From Streptomyces sp. SID12488 (lineage in GTDB: Bacteria > Actinomycetota > Actinomycetes > Streptomycetales > Streptomycetaceae): 64,000 nt of DNA. Below are positions 52,956 through 63,165 of the stretch, one piece after another. Every line of letters starts with the position of its first letter. Within the stretch, counting starts at the first letter, position 1. Made by a program: the position numbers and the translations under genes. The stretch covers positions 248,001-312,000 of the forward strand of contig NZ_JAAGLT010000001.1 in the NCBI RefSeq assembly GCF_010548275.1, written 5' to 3'. The notes under the pieces were generated by a model. That model was given only the letters and a program-made list of their open reading frames with translations, searched no databases and was not told the DNA's origin.

Positions 52956-55580
52956 CTACGCCTGCGGCAGGCCCTCCAGCTGGGCCTGGATGCGGGTGAT
53001 GTCCTCGTCCGCCTTGGTGAGGCGGCCACGGATCTTGTCGACCACGTTGTCCGGGGCCTTTGCGATGAACGCCTCGTTGCCGAGCTTGGCCTCGGCCTGC
53101 TGCCGTTCCTTCTGCGCCGCCGCCAGGTCCTTCGCGAGGCGGTTGCGCTCCGCGGCGACGTCGATCGTGCCGGAGAGGTCGAGGGCGACCGTGGCACCGG
53201 CGACCGGGAGGGTCGCGGTGGCCGCGAAGCCCTCACCCTCCGGCTGGAGACGCAGCAGCTGGCGGATGGCCGCCTCGTGCGCGGCCAGCGCGGTGCCGTC
53301 CAGGGTGAGGCGGGCGGGGACCTTCTGGCCGTCCTGGAGGCCCTGGTCCTTACGGAAGCGGCGGACCTCGGTGACGACCGCCTGAACGGTGCCGATCTCG
53401 GCCTCGGCAGCCTCGTCGCGGAAGCCACTGTCCTTGGGCCACTCGGCGATGACGAGGGACTCACGGCCGGTCAGCGTCGTCCACAGCGTCTCGGTGACGA
53501 AGGGGACGACCGGGTGGAGCAGCCGCAGCATGACGTCGATGACCTCGCCGAGGACCCGGCCGGAGACCTTCGCCTGCTCGCCGCCCGCGAAGAAGGTCGT
53601 CTTCGACAGCTCCACGTACCAGTCGAAGACCTCGTCCCACGCGAAGTGGTAGAGGGTGTCGCTGAGCTTCGCGAACTGGAAGTCGTCGTAGTACGCGTCG
53701 ACCTGCGCGACCGTCTTGTTCAGGCGGGAGAGGATCCAGCGGTCCGTGGCCGAGAGCTTCTCGACGGGCGGGAGGTCGCCCTCGATCGTGGCGCCGTTCA
53801 TCAGCGCGAAGCGCGTGGCGTTCCAGATCTTGTTGGCGAACTTGCTGGACGCCTGGACCCAGTCCTCGCCGATCGGGACGTCGGTGCCGGGGTTGGCGCC
53901 CTTGGCCAGGGTGAAGCGGACGGCGTCGGAGCCGTACTTGTCCATCCAGTCGAGCGGGTCGACGACGTTGCCGAAGGACTTCGACATCTTCTTGCCGCGC
54001 TCGTCACGGACCAGGCCGGTCAGCGCGATGGTCTTGAACGGGGCCTCGCCGTCCATGGCGTACAGGCCGAACATCATCATCCGGGCGACCCAGAAGAAGA
54101 TGATGTCGTGGCCGGTCAGCAGGACGTCGGTCGAGTAGAACTTCTCCAGGTCCGGGGTCTGTTCGGGCCAGCCGAGGGTGGAGAAGGGCCACAGGCCGGA
54201 GGAGAACCAGGTGTCGAGGACGTCGGTGTCCTGGGTCCAGCCCTCGCCGGTGGGCGTCTCGTCGTCGGGGCCGAGGCAGACGACCTCGCCGTCCGGGCCG
54301 TACCAGACCGGGATGCGGTGGCCCCACCACAGCTGGCGCGAGATGCACCAGTCGTTGAGGTTGTCGACCCAGTCGAAGTAGCGCTTGGACATCTCCTCGG
54401 GGTGGATCGAGACCCGGCCGTCGCGGACCGCGTCGCCGGCGGCCTTGGCCAGCGTCTCGACCTTGACCCACCACTGGAGGGACAGGCGCGGCTCGACGGT
54501 GGTGGAGCAGCGCGAGCAGTGCCCGACGGAGTGCGTGTACGGGCGCTTCTCGGCGACGATCCTGCCTTGTCCGCGCAGGGCGCCGACGACCGCGGAGCGG
54601 GCCTCGAAGCGGTCCAGGCCGAGGAAGGGGCCGTGGACGGTGATGACACCGTGCTCGTCCATGATCGTCATGTTGGGCAGGTTGTGGCGCTGCCCGATGG
54701 CGAAGTCGTTCGGGTCGTGGGCCGGGGTCACCTTGACGGCACCGGTGCCGAACTCCGGGTCGACATGCGTGTCGGCGACGACCGGGATGGAACGGTCCGT
54801 CAGCGGCAGCTTGATCTGCTTGCCGACGAGGTGCTTGTAGCGCTCGTCGTCGGGGTGGACGGCGACGGCGGTGTCACCGAGCATCGTCTCGGCGCGGGTG
54901 GTGGCGACGACCAGGCTGTCCGCGCCCTCGCCGTACCTGATCGAGACGAGCTCGCCCGCGTCCTCCTGGTACTCCACCTCGATGTCGGAGATGGCCGTCA
55001 GACAGCGCGGACACCAGTTGATGATGCGCTCGGCGCGGTAGATGAGGCCGTCGTCGAAGAGCTTCTTGAAGATCGTCTGGACGGCCTTGGACAGCCCCTC
55101 GTCCATCGTGAACCGCTCGCGCGACCAGTCGACGCCGTCGCCGAGGCGCCGCATCTGCCCCAGGATCTTGCCGCCGTACTCCTCCTTCCACTGCCAGACC
55201 CGCTCGACGAACTCCTCGCGCCCCAGGTCGTGCCGCGACTTGCCCTCCTCGGCGAGCTGCTGCTCGACCTTGTTCTGGGTCGCGATACCGGCGTGGTCCA
55301 TGCCGGGGAGCCAGAGCGACTCATAGCCCTGCATGCGCTTGCGGCGGGTGAGGGCGTCCATGAGCGTGTGCTGGAAGGCGTGGCCCAGGTGGAGGGAGCC
55401 CGTGACGTTCGGCGGCGGGATGACGATGGTGTAGGCGGGCTTGTCGCTCTTCGCGTCGGCGGCGAAGTAACCCCGTTCCACCCAGCGCTCGTACAGCTTC
55501 CCCTCTACCTCGGCCGGCGCGTACTGGGTCGGCAGTTCGGTGATGGGCGCTGTTGGCTGCTGCTGAGCGTTCTCGGTCAC
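52956..55580 (-). CDS. valS: Valyl-tRNA synthetase
   Basis: An 874-residue class I synthetase. The HIGH motif is [16 protein letters not shown], the editing domain contains [20 protein letters not shown], the KMSKS loop is [10 protein letters not shown], and a carboxy-terminal coiled coil ([20 protein letters not shown]) ends the protein, as is typical for ValRS. TAAACT stands six bases before the GTG start, suggesting a leaderless mRNA; no valine leader peptide was found. It is flanked by a divergent membrane protein gene and, downstream, a hairpin. Confidence 0.98.
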   Translation of the reverse strand: MTENAQQQPTAPITELPTQYAPAEVEGKLYERWVERGYFAADAKSDKPAYTIVIPPPNVTGSLHLGHAFQHTLMDALTRRKRMQGYESLWLPGMDHAGIATQNKVEQQLAEEGKSRHDLGREEFVERVWQWKEEYGGKILGQMRRLGDGVDWSRERFTMDEGLSKAVQTIFKKLFDDGLIYRAERIINWCPRCLTAISDIEVEYQEDAGELVSIRYGEGADSLVVATTRAETMLGDTAVAVHPDDERYKHLVGKQIKLPLTDRSIPVVADTHVDPEFGTGAVKVTPAHDPNDFAIGQRHNLPNMTIMDEHGVITVHGPFLGLDRFEARSAVVGALRGQGRIVAEKRPYTHSVGHCSRCSTTVEPRLSLQWWVKVETLAKAAGDAVRDGRVSIHPEEMSKRYFDWVDNLNDWCISRQLWWGHRIPVWYGPDGEVVCLGPDDETPTGEGWTQDTDVLDTWFSSGLWPFSTLGWPEQTPDLEKFYSTDVLLTGHDIIFFWVARMMMFGLYAMDGEAPFKTIALTGLVRDERGKKMSKSFGNVVDPLDWMDKYGSDAVRFTLAKGANPGTDVPIGEDWVQASSKFANKIWNATRFALMNGATIEGDLPPVEKLSATDRWILSRLNKTVAQVDAYYDDFQFAKLSDTLYHFAWDEVFDWYVELSKTTFFAGGEQAKVSGRVLGEVIDVMLRLLHPVVPFVTETLWTTLTGRESLVIAEWPKDSGFRDEAAEAEIGTVQAVVTEVRRFRKDQGLQDGQKVPARLTLDGTALAAHEAAIRQLLRLQPEGEGFAATATLPVAGATVALDLSGTIDVAAERNRLAKDLAAAQKERQQAEAKLGNEAFIAKAPDNVVDKIRGRLTKADEDITRIQAQLEGLPQA

Positions 55581-55586
55581 CCGGCC

Positions 55587-55592
55587 AGTTTA
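55587..55592 (-). promoter_or_regulatory. Candidate -10 box of valS
   Basis: TAAACT six bases before the valS GTG, with GGCCGG between. Fits leaderless initiation. Confidence 0.45.
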
Positions 55593-55716
55593 GGGGCGTC
55601 ACGGCCGTGTCCCGAAACGCGTTTCTTTCGTAACGGTGGGACACCCGGGGCAACTCGGGCGCCCGGCCTGCGCGAAGATGTCAGGAACACATAAGCATCT
55701 GGAGGGGAACCCAGGG

Positions 55717-56697
55717 ATGAGCCACAACCAGCCGGGTCCGTACGGCGAACCGCCGCAGCAGCCCGGACCATACGGGCAGCCGGCCCAGCCGGGTCCTTAC
55801 GGGCAGCCGCCCCAGGCACCTCAGGGCCCCCCGACGGCTCCCCAGCCGGGTTACGGCTACCCCCAGCAGGCGCCGCCGCCACAGCCGGGCTACGGCTATC
55901 CGCAGCAGGCTCCCCCGCAGCCCGGCTACGGCTATCCGCAGCAGGCCCCACAGGGTGCCCCCGACGCGTACGGCCAGCAGCAGCAGCCGTACGGCCAGGC
56001 ACCGTACGGGGTTCCGCAGCCGCCGGCGCCGGGCGGGGGCAAGAAGAAGACGGCGATCGTCCTCGGGGCGGTGGCTGTCGTGGCCGCCATCGCGGTGGGC
56101 GCGTGGTTCGTGCTGGGCAGCGGCTCGGGCGGCGGTTCCGCCATCGCCGACGACGGCGCGCACAAGCTGACGGCGCCGGCGACCGTGCTCGACGGCGCGT
56201 ACAAGAAGAGCGGGGGCGACGAGTCCGACGGGCTGACCGCGGACGACATCAAGGACGCCGAGGCCTGGGGGGTGCAGAACCCCAAGGACGTCAGCGCCAT
56301 GTACACCTCGGGCGAGGGCCTCACCGGCAAGACCGTGATGTTCTCCGGCGTGTACGGCAGCATCGACGAGCCGGAGAAGGTCGTCGACGCGATGTTCGCC
56401 CAGATGAAGGCGGAGTCGACGAAGGACGCGTCCGCCGACGACGGCAAACTCGTCGGCAGCCCGAAGGAGTTCACGCCGGCCGGGTTCGACAACGGCGTCA
56501 TGAAGTGCCAGGAGATCGAGACCGCCGAGTCCGGCAAGACGACGAAGATGCCGTTCTGCATCTGGGGCGACCACAGCACCCTCAGCTACGTCCTGACGTA
56601 CGACCTCGCCGCCTTGACCGTGGGCAAGTCCTCCACGCTGGAGGAGGCGGCCGAATTCGCCGCCAAGCTCCGCAAGGACGTGCGTGTGAAGGCCTGA
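55717..56697 (+). CDS. Membrane protein with Pro/Gln/Tyr-rich N-terminal repeats
   Basis: A 326-residue protein with GGAGGGG 10-16 bases before the ATG. The first about 105 residues are low complexity: GPYG units (PGPYGQPAQ) and three copies of [13 protein letters not shown] transmembrane helix ([20 protein letters not shown]) follows KKK. The roughly 190-residue outer domain ([15 protein letters not shown] to the end) resembles the lipoprotein-like or PASTA-lacking sensor tails common in Streptomyces and has two Cys (MKCQEIE, PFCIWGD). Function unknown. It is divergent from valS and ends in a strong hairpin shared with clpX. Confidence 0.8.
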   Translation: MSHNQPGPYGEPPQQPGPYGQPAQPGPYGQPPQAPQGPPTAPQPGYGYPQQAPPPQPGYGYPQQAPPQPGYGYPQQAPQGAPDAYGQQQQPYGQAPYGVPQPPAPGGGKKKTAIVLGAVAVVAAIAVGAWFVLGSGSGGGSAIADDGAHKLTAPATVLDGAYKKSGGDESDGLTADDIKDAEAWGVQNPKDVSAMYTSGEGLTGKTVMFSGVYGSIDEPEKVVDAMFAQMKAESTKDASADDGKLVGSPKEFTPAGFDNGVMKCQEIETAESGKTTKMPFCIWGDHSTLSYVLTYDLAALTVGKSSTLEEAAEFAAKLRKDVRVKA

Positions 56698-56713
56698 CAC
56701 GCCTCGACGGCGT

Positions 56714-56761
56714 CAACTGCGGAGGGGCCCCGGTCTGTTGACCGGGGCCCCTCCGCAGTTG
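56714..56761. terminator. 21-bp bidirectional terminator between the membrane protein and clpX
   Basis: Arms 56714-56734 and 56741-56761 are perfectly complementary over 21 bases around CTGTTG. It lies between convergent genes and can serve both. Confidence 0.87.
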
Positions 56762-56796
56762 CTCAACTCCCTTGACCTGCCCTGCCGTTACGCCGG

Positions 56797-58083
56797 TTAC
56801 GCCGTCTTCTGCTCGCCCGGGCCGCGTCCGCGCGCGTCCCTCGGGATCAGGGTCGGGTTCACGTTCTTCAGGACGACGTCCACCGTGATGACGACGCGGG
56901 CCACGTCCTTGCGGGACGGGACCTCGTACATCACCGCCTGGAGGACCTCCTCCATGATGGCGCGCAGGCCGCGGGCGCCGGTCTGGCGCAGGATCGCCTG
57001 GTCGGCGATGGCCTCCAGGGCCTCGCGCTCGAAGTCCAGCTCCACGCCGTCGAGTTCGAAGAGGCGCTGGTACTGCTTGACGAGTGCGTTGCGCGGCTCC
57101 ACCAGGATCTGGAGGAGGGCCTCGCGGTCGAGGTTGTGGACCGAGGTGATGACCGGGAGGCGGCCGATGAACTCGGGGATCATGCCGAACTTCACCAGGT
57201 CCTCGGGCATGACGTCCTCGAAGCGGTCCTTCGCCTCCAGCTCCTTCTTGGAGCGGATCGTGGCGCCGAAGCCGATGCCCTTGGCGCCCGCACGGGACTC
57301 GACGAGCTTCTCCAGGCCCGCGAAGGCACCGCCCACGATGAACAGGACGTTCGTCGTGTCGATCTGGATGAACTCCTGGTGCGGGTGCTTGCGTCCGCCC
57401 TGCGGCGGGACGGAGGCCGTCGTGCCTTCGAGGATCTTCAGCAGGGCCTGCTGGACACCCTCACCGGACACGTCACGCGTGATCGACGGGTTTTCACTCT
57501 TCCGCGCGACCTTGTCGATCTCGTCGATGTAGATGATTCCGGTTTCGGCCTTCTTGACGTCGTAGTCCGCCGCCTGGATCAGCTTCAACAGGATGTTCTC
57601 GACGTCCTCGCCGACATACCCGGCCTCCGTCAGCGCCGTCGCGTCGGCGATGGCGAACGGGACGTTCAGCATGCGCGCCAGTGTCTGCGCGAGGAGGGTC
57701 TTGCCCGAACCCGTGGGGCCCAGCAGGAGGATGTTCGACTTCGCCAACTCGATGGCGTCCTCACGGCTTTGACCGGCGCTGTTCTCCCCGGCCTGGACCC
57801 GCTTGTAGTGGTTGTACACCGCGACGGACAGGGCCTTCTTGGCCGACTCCTGACCGACAACGTACCCCTCGAGGAACTCGTAGATCTCGCGAGGCTTGGG
57901 GAGTTCCTCCCACCTGACCTCGCTCGTCTCCGCGAGTTCTTCCTCGATGATCTCGTTGCAGAGATCGATGCACTCGTCGCAGATGTATACACCGGGGCCT
58001 GCGATGAGCTTCTTGACCTGCTTCTGGCTCTTGCCACAGAACGAGCACTTGAGCAGATCGCCGCCGTCACCGATGCGTGCCAC
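56797..58083 (-). CDS. clpX: ATP-dependent Clp protease ATP-binding subunit ClpX
   Basis: A 428-residue AAA+ unfoldase. A zinc-binding amino domain ([33 protein letters not shown]) is followed by Walker A ([17 protein letters not shown]), the pore loop [13 protein letters not shown], Walker B (IIYIDEIDK) and the ClpP-binding IGF loop region in KGIGFGATI. The GTG is preceded by AAGGGGAAG; an in-frame ATG 48 codons upstream would add an unconserved stretch. It feeds substrates to the ClpP proteins encoded just upstream on the same strand (183-bp gap). Confidence 0.98.
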   Translation of the reverse strand: MARIGDGGDLLKCSFCGKSQKQVKKLIAGPGVYICDECIDLCNEIIEEELAETSEVRWEELPKPREIYEFLEGYVVGQESAKKALSVAVYNHYKRVQAGENSAGQSREDAIELAKSNILLLGPTGSGKTLLAQTLARMLNVPFAIADATALTEAGYVGEDVENILLKLIQAADYDVKKAETGIIYIDEIDKVARKSENPSITRDVSGEGVQQALLKILEGTTASVPPQGGRKHPHQEFIQIDTTNVLFIVGGAFAGLEKLVESRAGAKGIGFGATIRSKKELEAKDRFEDVMPEDLVKFGMIPEFIGRLPVITSVHNLDREALLQILVEPRNALVKQYQRLFELDGVELDFEREALEAIADQAILRQTGARGLRAIMEEVLQAVMYEVPSRKDVARVVITVDVVLKNVNPTLIPRDARGRGPGEQKTA

Positions 58084-58266
58084 GGTGTGCTTCCCCTTCG
58101 CCTGGGAGACGCCTGGGTACAGCGGCTCCTGGTGCTGCCTTATGTCCGACGGTACCTTGCCGGGCCCCTGGTTCGGGCCCCCCTTGGCGCGGTTCACTTC
58201 CACGTGCTCCGAGTCGACCCGTGCCAAGGGGCGGAGGACGCCACAACTTCTGCGTCCACCAGTACG

Positions 58267-58956
58267 TCAGCGGACGCTGGCGTTGTTCATTTTCCGAGTG
58301 GAAATGATCTGATCGATCAGGCCGTACGCCAGGGCGTCCTCGGCCGTGAGGATCTTGTCGCGCTCGATGTCCTCGCGGATCTTCTCGATCGGCGTGGTGG
58401 AGTGCTTGGCCAGCATGTCCTCCAGCTGGGCACGCATCCGGAGGATCTCGTTGGCCGCGATCTCCAGGTCGGAGACCTGCCCGCGGCCGGTCTCGCTGTA
58501 CGGCTGGTGGATCAGCACGCGCGCGTTGGGCAGCGCCATGCGCTTGCCCGGCGTACCGGCCGCGAGGAGGATCGCGGCGGCGGAGGCCGCCTGGCCCATG
58601 CAGACGGTCTGGACGTCCGGCTTCACGAACTGCATCGTGTCGTAGATCGCGGTGAGGGACGTGAACGAGCCGCCGGGGCTGTTGATGTAGACCGAGATGT
58701 CCCGGTCGGGGTCCATCGACTCCAGGCACAGCAACTGCGCCATGACGTCGTTGGCGGAGGCGTCGTCGATCTGCACACCGAGGAAGATCACGCGCTCTTC
58801 GAAGAGCTTCGCGTACGGGTCGTACTCACGCACGCCCTGCGAGGTGCGCTCGACGAAGCGCGGGATGATGTAGCGGGATTCGGCGGTGGGGCCGGTGTAC
58901 TCGGCCTGTGCGGCCCTTGTACGGTCGTAGAGGCCGCTGCCGGGGAAGTCGTTCAC
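58267..58956 (-). CDS. clpP2: ATP-dependent Clp protease proteolytic subunit ClpP2
   Basis: A 229-residue ClpP. The catalytic Ser is in [15 protein letters not shown] and the His in [13 protein letters not shown]. The helix motif [20 protein letters not shown] is typical. The amino propeptide-like region (about 30 residues, Tyr/Arg-rich) is the longer type seen in second ClpP subunits of actinobacteria, which assemble with ClpP1 as a mixed complex. AGGAGACACC precedes the GTG start. It follows clpP1 by 49 bases, so the two form an operon. Confidence 0.97.
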   Translation of the reverse strand: MNDFPGSGLYDRTRAAQAEYTGPTAESRYIIPRFVERTSQGVREYDPYAKLFEERVIFLGVQIDDASANDVMAQLLCLESMDPDRDISVYINSPGGSFTSLTAIYDTMQFVKPDVQTVCMGQAASAAAILLAAGTPGKRMALPNARVLIHQPYSETGRGQVSDLEIAANEILRMRAQLEDMLAKHSTTPIEKIREDIERDKILTAEDALAYGLIDQIISTRKMNNASVR

Positions 58957-59005
58957 GGTGTCTCCTGAAAGGGGCTTAGGCGGGGGCTGAAGGGCATTGG
59001 GGGCA

Positions 59006-59626
59006 CTACACCCCTGTGCCGCCGCCGCCCGGGATGCCTGCGGCCGTGGCGATGACGTCGTCGATGAGGCCGTACGCCTTGGCCTCCTGGGGGTCGAACC
59101 AGCGGTCGCGGTCCGAGTCCCGGGTGACCTGCTCGACGGTCTGGCCCGTGTGCTGCGCCGTGAGCTCGGCCATGCGCTTCTTGGTGTGCAGCAGCCGCTC
59201 GGCGTGGATCTTGATGTCCGACGCCGAACCCGCGAGGCCCGCGGAGGGCTGGTGGATCAGGATCTCGGCGTTCGGCAGGGCGAAGCGCTTGCCGGGTGTA
59301 CCCGCGCTGAGCAGGAACTGGCCCATCGAAGCGGCGAGACCCATGGCGATGGTCATCACGTCGTTCTTGATGAACTGCATGGTGTCGTAGATCGCCATAC
59401 CGGCCGTGATCGAACCGCCCGGGCTGTTGATGTAGAGGTTGATGTCCTTGTCCGGGTCAGCGGCGGCGAGGAGCAGCAGCTGCGCGGTGATCTTGTTCGC
59501 GATGTCGTCGTCGACCTGCTGACCGAGGAAGATGATCCGCTCGTTGAGCAGCCGGTTGTAGACCTGGTCGCCGAGGCCACCGCCGATGGAAGGCTCGCCG
59601 GCGGCGGAAGGCATCAGATTCGTCAC
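59006..59626 (-). CDS. clpP1: ATP-dependent Clp protease proteolytic subunit ClpP1
   Basis: A 206-residue ClpP. The catalytic Ser is in [15 protein letters not shown] and the His in [31 protein letters not shown] is typical. The GTG before [10 protein letters not shown] was chosen, since GGTGGA lies about seven bases upstream; an ATG four codons later is an alternative, while upstream in-frame starts add a Pro/Arg-rich stretch unlike ClpP. A GTTCGC-N5-GCG element 155 bp upstream resembles the ClgR operator that induces clpP1P2 in Streptomyces. It heads the clpP1-clpP2 operon. Confidence 0.96.
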   Translation of the reverse strand: MTNLMPSAAGEPSIGGGLGDQVYNRLLNERIIFLGQQVDDDIANKITAQLLLLAAADPDKDINLYINSPGGSITAGMAIYDTMQFIKNDVMTIAMGLAASMGQFLLSAGTPGKRFALPNAEILIHQPSAGLAGSASDIKIHAERLLHTKKRMAELTAQHTGQTVEQVTRDSDRDRWFDPQEAKAYGLIDDVIATAAGIPGGGGTGV

Positions 59627-59780
59627 GTCGTATCCACCTGCTCGTATTACGACGGCGCCGGGCCGTCTCACGTGTTCTGCCGGGGCGTGGGGCTGTCCGG
59701 CCGTTTCGGGGGACTCCCCTGCCCTCGTATTCATGGACCCTAACGCGCGGGTCCCTCCGGGGAATCCCGGGAAAGGAACT

Positions 59781-59794
59781 GTTCGCTGTGAGCG
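59781..59794 (-). promoter_or_regulatory. ClgR-like operator upstream of clpP1-clpP2
   Basis: GTTCGC (59781-59786), five bases, then GCG (59792-59794). This matches the GTTCGC-N5-GCG form I recall for the streptomycete activator ClgR, which controls clp and lon genes. It lies 155 bp upstream of the clpP1 start. No other copy was noticed in the window. Confidence 0.5.
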
Positions 59795-59939
59795 CATGCG
59801 CTCCGCTGGGTTGAGCAGGGTTTCCGGTGAGGGTCGGCTGTGCGGTGGCCGGGGTTTCGGTGAGCGTCACGGGGCTCCCGCCCCGGGCCCCGGGTGCTTC
59901 TCGCCGTGGCTCCGCCAGGGGTGGTCGGGCGCGGGTCCG

Positions 59940-60165
59940 TGGGGGCTTGTCGCGCAGTTCCCCGCGCCCCTATAGGGCGCGTCCGTGTGGGCGCGGATGA
60001 CGACGGGCCAGGCGTAGGGGCTTGTCGCGCCCACGCGGCGGAGCCGCAAATGTCACAGCCCCGCGCCCCTGTCGGGCGCGCCGCTGTGGCCGCGGATGAC
60101 CAGGGGCCCGGCGTGTGGGCTTGTCGCGCCCGCGCGGTGGGGCTGTGATCGACAGGCCCCGCGTC
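59940..60165. repeat. Cluster of dispersed streptomycete repeats between clpP1 and tig
   Basis: Three consecutive units, each with TTGTCGCGC and GC-rich palindromes. The first has CAGTTCCCCGCGCCCCTATA, as at 52866-52906. The second has CCCACGCGGCGGAGCCGCAA, the reverse of the unit at 16609-16680. The third is a degenerate copy with GACAGGCCCCGCG. With the ClgR-like site upstream they fill the 617-bp gap between clpP1 and tig. No gene is supported in this gap. Confidence 0.72.
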
Positions 60166-60174
60166 TCTCCAGGA

Positions 60175-60220
60175 CGCGGACAGGCCCCCGGGGACCGAAG
60201 TTCCCGGGGGCCTGTCCGCG
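60175..60220 (-). terminator. Terminator downstream of tig
   Basis: An 18-bp perfect stem (60175-60192 with 60203-60220) around GACCGAAGTT, 24 bases past the tig stop on the minus strand. Confidence 0.82.
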
Positions 60221-60243
60221 TGCGTTCAGAGGTGCCGTGGCTT

Positions 60244-61647
60244 TCAGGCCTCGGGCTTCTCCTCGGGGGCCTCGGCCTCGGCGGCCGGGGTCTCCTCGGA
60301 GGCGGCCTCGACCGCCTCCGTGGTCTCGTCCTCTTCCTCGTCGTCGAGGTCGATGATCTCGCCGTTGGTGTCCTTGACCGTGGCGGCCTCCACGACGACC
60401 GCGAGGGCCTTGCCGCGGGCGACCTCGCCGACCAGCATCGGGACCTGGCCGCCCTCGACGACCGCCTGGGCGAACTGGTCGGGGGACATGCCGGAGGAGG
60501 CGGCGCGCCGCATGAGGTGCTCGGTGAGCTCCTCCTGGTTGACGTTCAGCTTCTCCTTGTTGACCAGCTCGTCGAGGACGAACTGGGTCTTGATGCCCTT
60601 GACCGCGGCTTCCTTGGTCTCGGTGTCGAACTCCTCGGCCGTCTTGCCCTGGATCTCGAGGTACTTCTCGAGGTCGATGCCCATCTGGCCGAGCTGGTGG
60701 TGCTCCAGGTTGTGCTTGCGGGTGTTGATCTCTTCCTCGAGAAGCTTCTCGGGGACGGGCACCTCGACGAGCTCCAGCAGCTTCTCCAGGACGCGCTCCT
60801 GGGCCTGCGTGGCCTGGTCGTACTGCTTCATGTTCTCGAGGCGCTTGCGGCTGTCCGCGCGCAGCTCCTCCAGGGTGTCGAACTCGGAGGCGAGCTGGGC
60901 GAACTCGTCGTCCAGGGCCGGGAGTTCACGGGCGGCGACCTGGGTGACCTTGACGGTGACCTCGGCCTCCTTGCCGGCCGCCGAGCCGCCCTTGAGCTCG
61001 GAGGTGAAGGTGGCCTCGCCACCGGCCTCCACGCCCGTGACGGCGTCGTCGACGCCTTCCAGCAGCTCGCCGGAGCCGATGGTGTAGGAAACGCCGCTCG
61101 CGACGCCGTCCTCCAGCACCTCACCGTCGACCTTGGCCTCCAGGTCCAGCGTCACGACGTCGCCGTCCGCGGCGGCACGCTCTACCGGGGAGGTGGCGGC
61201 GAAGCGCTCACGGAGCTGCTCGACCGACTTGTCGATGTCCTCCTCGGTGACCTCGATCGCGTCGACCTCGACCTCGATGCCGGAGTAGTCCGGGATCTCG
61301 ATGGTCGGGCGGACGTCGACCTCGGCGGTGAAGTTCAGCGTCTCGCCGTCCTTCAACTCCGTGATGTCGACCTCGGGCTGGCCCAGGACGTTGAGCTCGG
61401 CCTCGTTGACCGCTTCGGTGTAGAACTTCGGGAGCGCGTCGTTGACCGCCTCCTCCAGGACCGCACCGCGGCCGAACCGCTGGTCGATGATGCGGGCCGG
61501 GATCTTGCCCTTCCGGAAGCCCTTCACCGTGACCTGCTGGTTGATCTTCTTGTACGCCGCGTCGAGGCTGTCCTTGAGCTCCTCGAAGGGCACCTCGATG
61601 CTGAGCCGAACCCGGGTCGGGTTCAGGGTCTCCACGGCGCTCTTCAC
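60244..61647 (-). CDS. tig: Trigger factor
   Basis: A 467-residue ribosome-associated chaperone with peptidyl-prolyl isomerase domain. The ribosome-binding loop is [17 protein letters not shown], the PPIase domain lies near residues 150-240 ([20 protein letters not shown]), and the helical chaperone arms follow. AAGGAGACCGAACC before the GTG fixes the start; the upstream in-frame extension is basic and unconserved. A Glu/Ala-rich acidic tail (about 45 residues) is longer than in E. coli. It lies upstream of clpP1-clpP2-clpX, the common tig-clpP-clpX order, here separated by a repeat cluster. Confidence 0.98.
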   Translation of the reverse strand: MKSAVETLNPTRVRLSIEVPFEELKDSLDAAYKKINQQVTVKGFRKGKIPARIIDQRFGRGAVLEEAVNDALPKFYTEAVNEAELNVLGQPEVDITELKDGETLNFTAEVDVRPTIEIPDYSGIEVEVDAIEVTEEDIDKSVEQLRERFAATSPVERAAADGDVVTLDLEAKVDGEVLEDGVASGVSYTIGSGELLEGVDDAVTGVEAGGEATFTSELKGGSAAGKEAEVTVKVTQVAARELPALDDEFAQLASEFDTLEELRADSRKRLENMKQYDQATQAQERVLEKLLELVEVPVPEKLLEEEINTRKHNLEHHQLGQMGIDLEKYLEIQGKTAEEFDTETKEAAVKGIKTQFVLDELVNKEKLNVNQEELTEHLMRRAASSGMSPDQFAQAVVEGGQVPMLVGEVARGKALAVVVEAATVKDTNGEIIDLDDEEEDETTEAVEAASEETPAAEAEAPEEKPEA

Positions 61648-61863
61648 GGTTCGGTCTCCTTGGGGGCTGACTTCTTGGGGTTCTACTGAAGGTTCTGCTG
61701 ATTGTCCTGATGTCGGACGCGGCGGAGCCTCAGCGGATTCGCGGCCCTTGAGGGACGTAAACAACGCAGACACACGGGCGCGCAGTCTGCATAGTAGCCG
61801 CAGGCGGTACACGCCCCAAAAGGTGATGCAGAAGCTGATCCTGCCGGTGGTCCGGCACGATGG

Positions 61864-61937
61864 TCGGGGTGGCGGGATTTGAACCCACGGCCTTCCGCTC
61901 CCAAAGCGGACGCGCTACCAAGCTGCGCCACACCCCG
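61864..61937 (-). tRNA. tRNA-Pro (anticodon TGG)
   Basis: A 74-nt tRNA on the minus strand. The acceptor stem CGGGGTG pairs with CACCCCG and is followed by A. The D arm is GCGCAGCTTGGTAGCGC, the anticodon stem TCCGC/GCGGA encloses TTTGGGA (anticodon TGG), and the T arm is GTGGGTTCAAATCCCGC. CCA is not encoded. It lies between tig and the tRNA-Gly gene of the opposite strand. Confidence 0.97.
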
Positions 61938-62091
61938 TCTGGTGCGACACGTAGGGTACATGCCCGCAGGCGACATCGTTGCCGCATTTCAGCAGTGGCA
62001 GCCAGGAGCGGAAACAGGGTGTGCGTCGAGGGGCCCGGAACCGCTACGATGCTTTCTGTGCCGCGGTCATGTTGACCTGCGGCGCGCATGT

Positions 62092-62162
62092 GCGGGCGTA
62101 GCTCAATGGTAGAGCCCTAGTCTTCCAAACTAGCTACGCGGGTTCGATTCCCGTCGCCCGCT
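62092..62162 (+). tRNA. tRNA-Gly (anticodon TCC)
   Basis: A 71-nt tRNA. The acceptor stem GCGGGCG pairs with CGCCCGC and is followed by T. The D arm is GCTCAATGGTAGAGC, the anticodon stem CTAGT/ACTAG encloses CTTCCAA (anticodon TCC), and the T arm is GCGGGTTCGATTCCCGT. CCA is not encoded. A TACGAT hexamer 43 bases upstream may be its -10 box. Confidence 0.97.
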
Positions 62163-62173
62163 CTCTCTCGCCG

Positions 62174-62201
62174 CCGGCCCGGTTCCTCGGAACCGGGCCG
62201 G
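62174..62201 (+). terminator. Terminator of tRNA-Gly
   Basis: A 12-bp perfect stem CCGGCCCGGTTC/GAACCGGGCCGG around CTCG, followed by TTGCGTTTT. It starts 12 bases past the tRNA. Confidence 0.85.
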
Positions 62202-62255
62202 TTGCGTTTTCCCACGGCGGCCGGACCCTGTGGTCTGCGTGGTGTGCCACTGAGG

Positions 62256-62459
62256 TCAGAACTGGATCTCGTTGAGCGTTTCGGCTATCGAGTTCATGAA
62301 GCGTTGGATGTCGTCCGCCATGCCGGTCGAGGCGAGGAAGAAGCCGAAGAGGACGGCGACGATCGCCGGGCCCGCCTTGATCGTGCCTCCACGAATCAGC
62401 ACCACCAGGATGATTCCCAACATCAGCACCACTGACAACGAAATGGCCACACTGATCAC
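62256..62459 (-). CDS. 67-residue two-helix membrane protein
   Basis: A small protein starting at a GTG (SVAISLSVVLMLGIILVV), with two hydrophobic helices (the first as given; the second AGPAIVAVLFGFFLAST) joined by a short basic loop (RGGTIK). The amphipathic end (GMADDIQRFMNSIAETLNEI) is soluble. AAAGGGT just before the start may be the ribosome-binding site, though spacing is tight. The frame extends 39 codons upstream without family features. Small membrane proteins of this type are common in Streptomyces. Function unknown. Confidence 0.7.
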   Translation of the reverse strand: MISVAISLSVVLMLGIILVVLIRGGTIKAGPAIVAVLFGFFLASTGMADDIQRFMNSIAETLNEIQF

Positions 62460-62655
62460 ACCCTTTGGTCGGTCCGCTCTACCGGCCCAGGGACGCGTTC
62501 CCTCGCACCCCCGCCAGATCCATCGTGCCACCAACGAGGCCGCCGTATGCGGCCGGTGACGCATCATCGGCCCCACGGGATCGATTTATCCGCACAGAGA
62601 AACCCAGAGCACGGAAATGTGTTCTTTGTGAGTACTTAGGGCGACATTTACGGTT

Positions 62656-63120
62656 CTAAAGGCCCAGAAGTGCGCGCATTTTGGCGTACTTCTCGGTCAG
62701 GCGGGTCCGGGTGGGGGCGTCCAGCGCCGCCTGGCGGGCCGGGTCCGCGTTGTGCGCCAGGTCCGCCTCCTTGACCAGGAGCGCGCCCGGGGTGTCGAGG
62801 ATGCGCCGGGCGTACGCCTCGGGGGCCTCCCCCGCGCGCTTGGTGACGGCCAGCACGATGTCCTTCGTACGACGGGACAACGCGGCTTCTTCCAGCCAGT
62901 GTTCGGACAGCGCGTCGTCCTCCACGGCGTCGTGCAGCCAGGCCGCCGCGACCTGCTCCTCATCGCCTCCACGCGCGCGTACGCCCTCCGCGACGGCCTG
63001 GAGGTGCTCCGCGTAGGGGCGGCCCGCCTTGTCCGTCTGCGTGGCGTGTGCGGCCCGGGCCGCGGCCTCTACTTCGGCCAGGGTCAGGGGCGTTCGGGGG
63101 GCTGGAGGATTCTTGGTCAT
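62656..63120 (-). CDS. HD-domain protein (RelA/SpoT-like hydrolase fold)
   Basis: A 154-residue protein. The HD motif is in AAAWLHDAVEDDALSEHWL, with an upstream His in RPYAEHLQAVAEGV and a conserved KEADLAHNADPAR segment, the pattern of Mesh1/SpoT-like hydrolases. It lacks the synthetase, TGS and ACT domains of Rel, so it could be a small ppGpp or nucleotide hydrolase. That activity is inferred from the motif set. The GC-rich upstream gap to the phosphatase gene on the same side is only 45 bp. Confidence 0.85.
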   Translation of the reverse strand: MTKNPPAPRTPLTLAEVEAAARAAHATQTDKAGRPYAEHLQAVAEGVRARGGDEEQVAAAWLHDAVEDDALSEHWLEEAALSRRTKDIVLAVTKRAGEAPEAYARRILDTPGALLVKEADLAHNADPARQAALDAPTRTRLTEKYAKMRALLGL

Positions 63121-63165
63121 CCGGTCAGTGTGGGGCTCGGCCGGTCGGTGGGCTTCGATGGTCGT

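Noticed and set aside
52830..55694. A 954-codon plus-strand open frame opposite valS
   Set aside because: Antisense shadow of valS; every conserved synthetase motif is on the minus strand.
55581..55716. T-box or leader-peptide attenuator for valS
   Set aside because: No valine-codon run, terminator or T-box signature was found, and the start appears leaderless.
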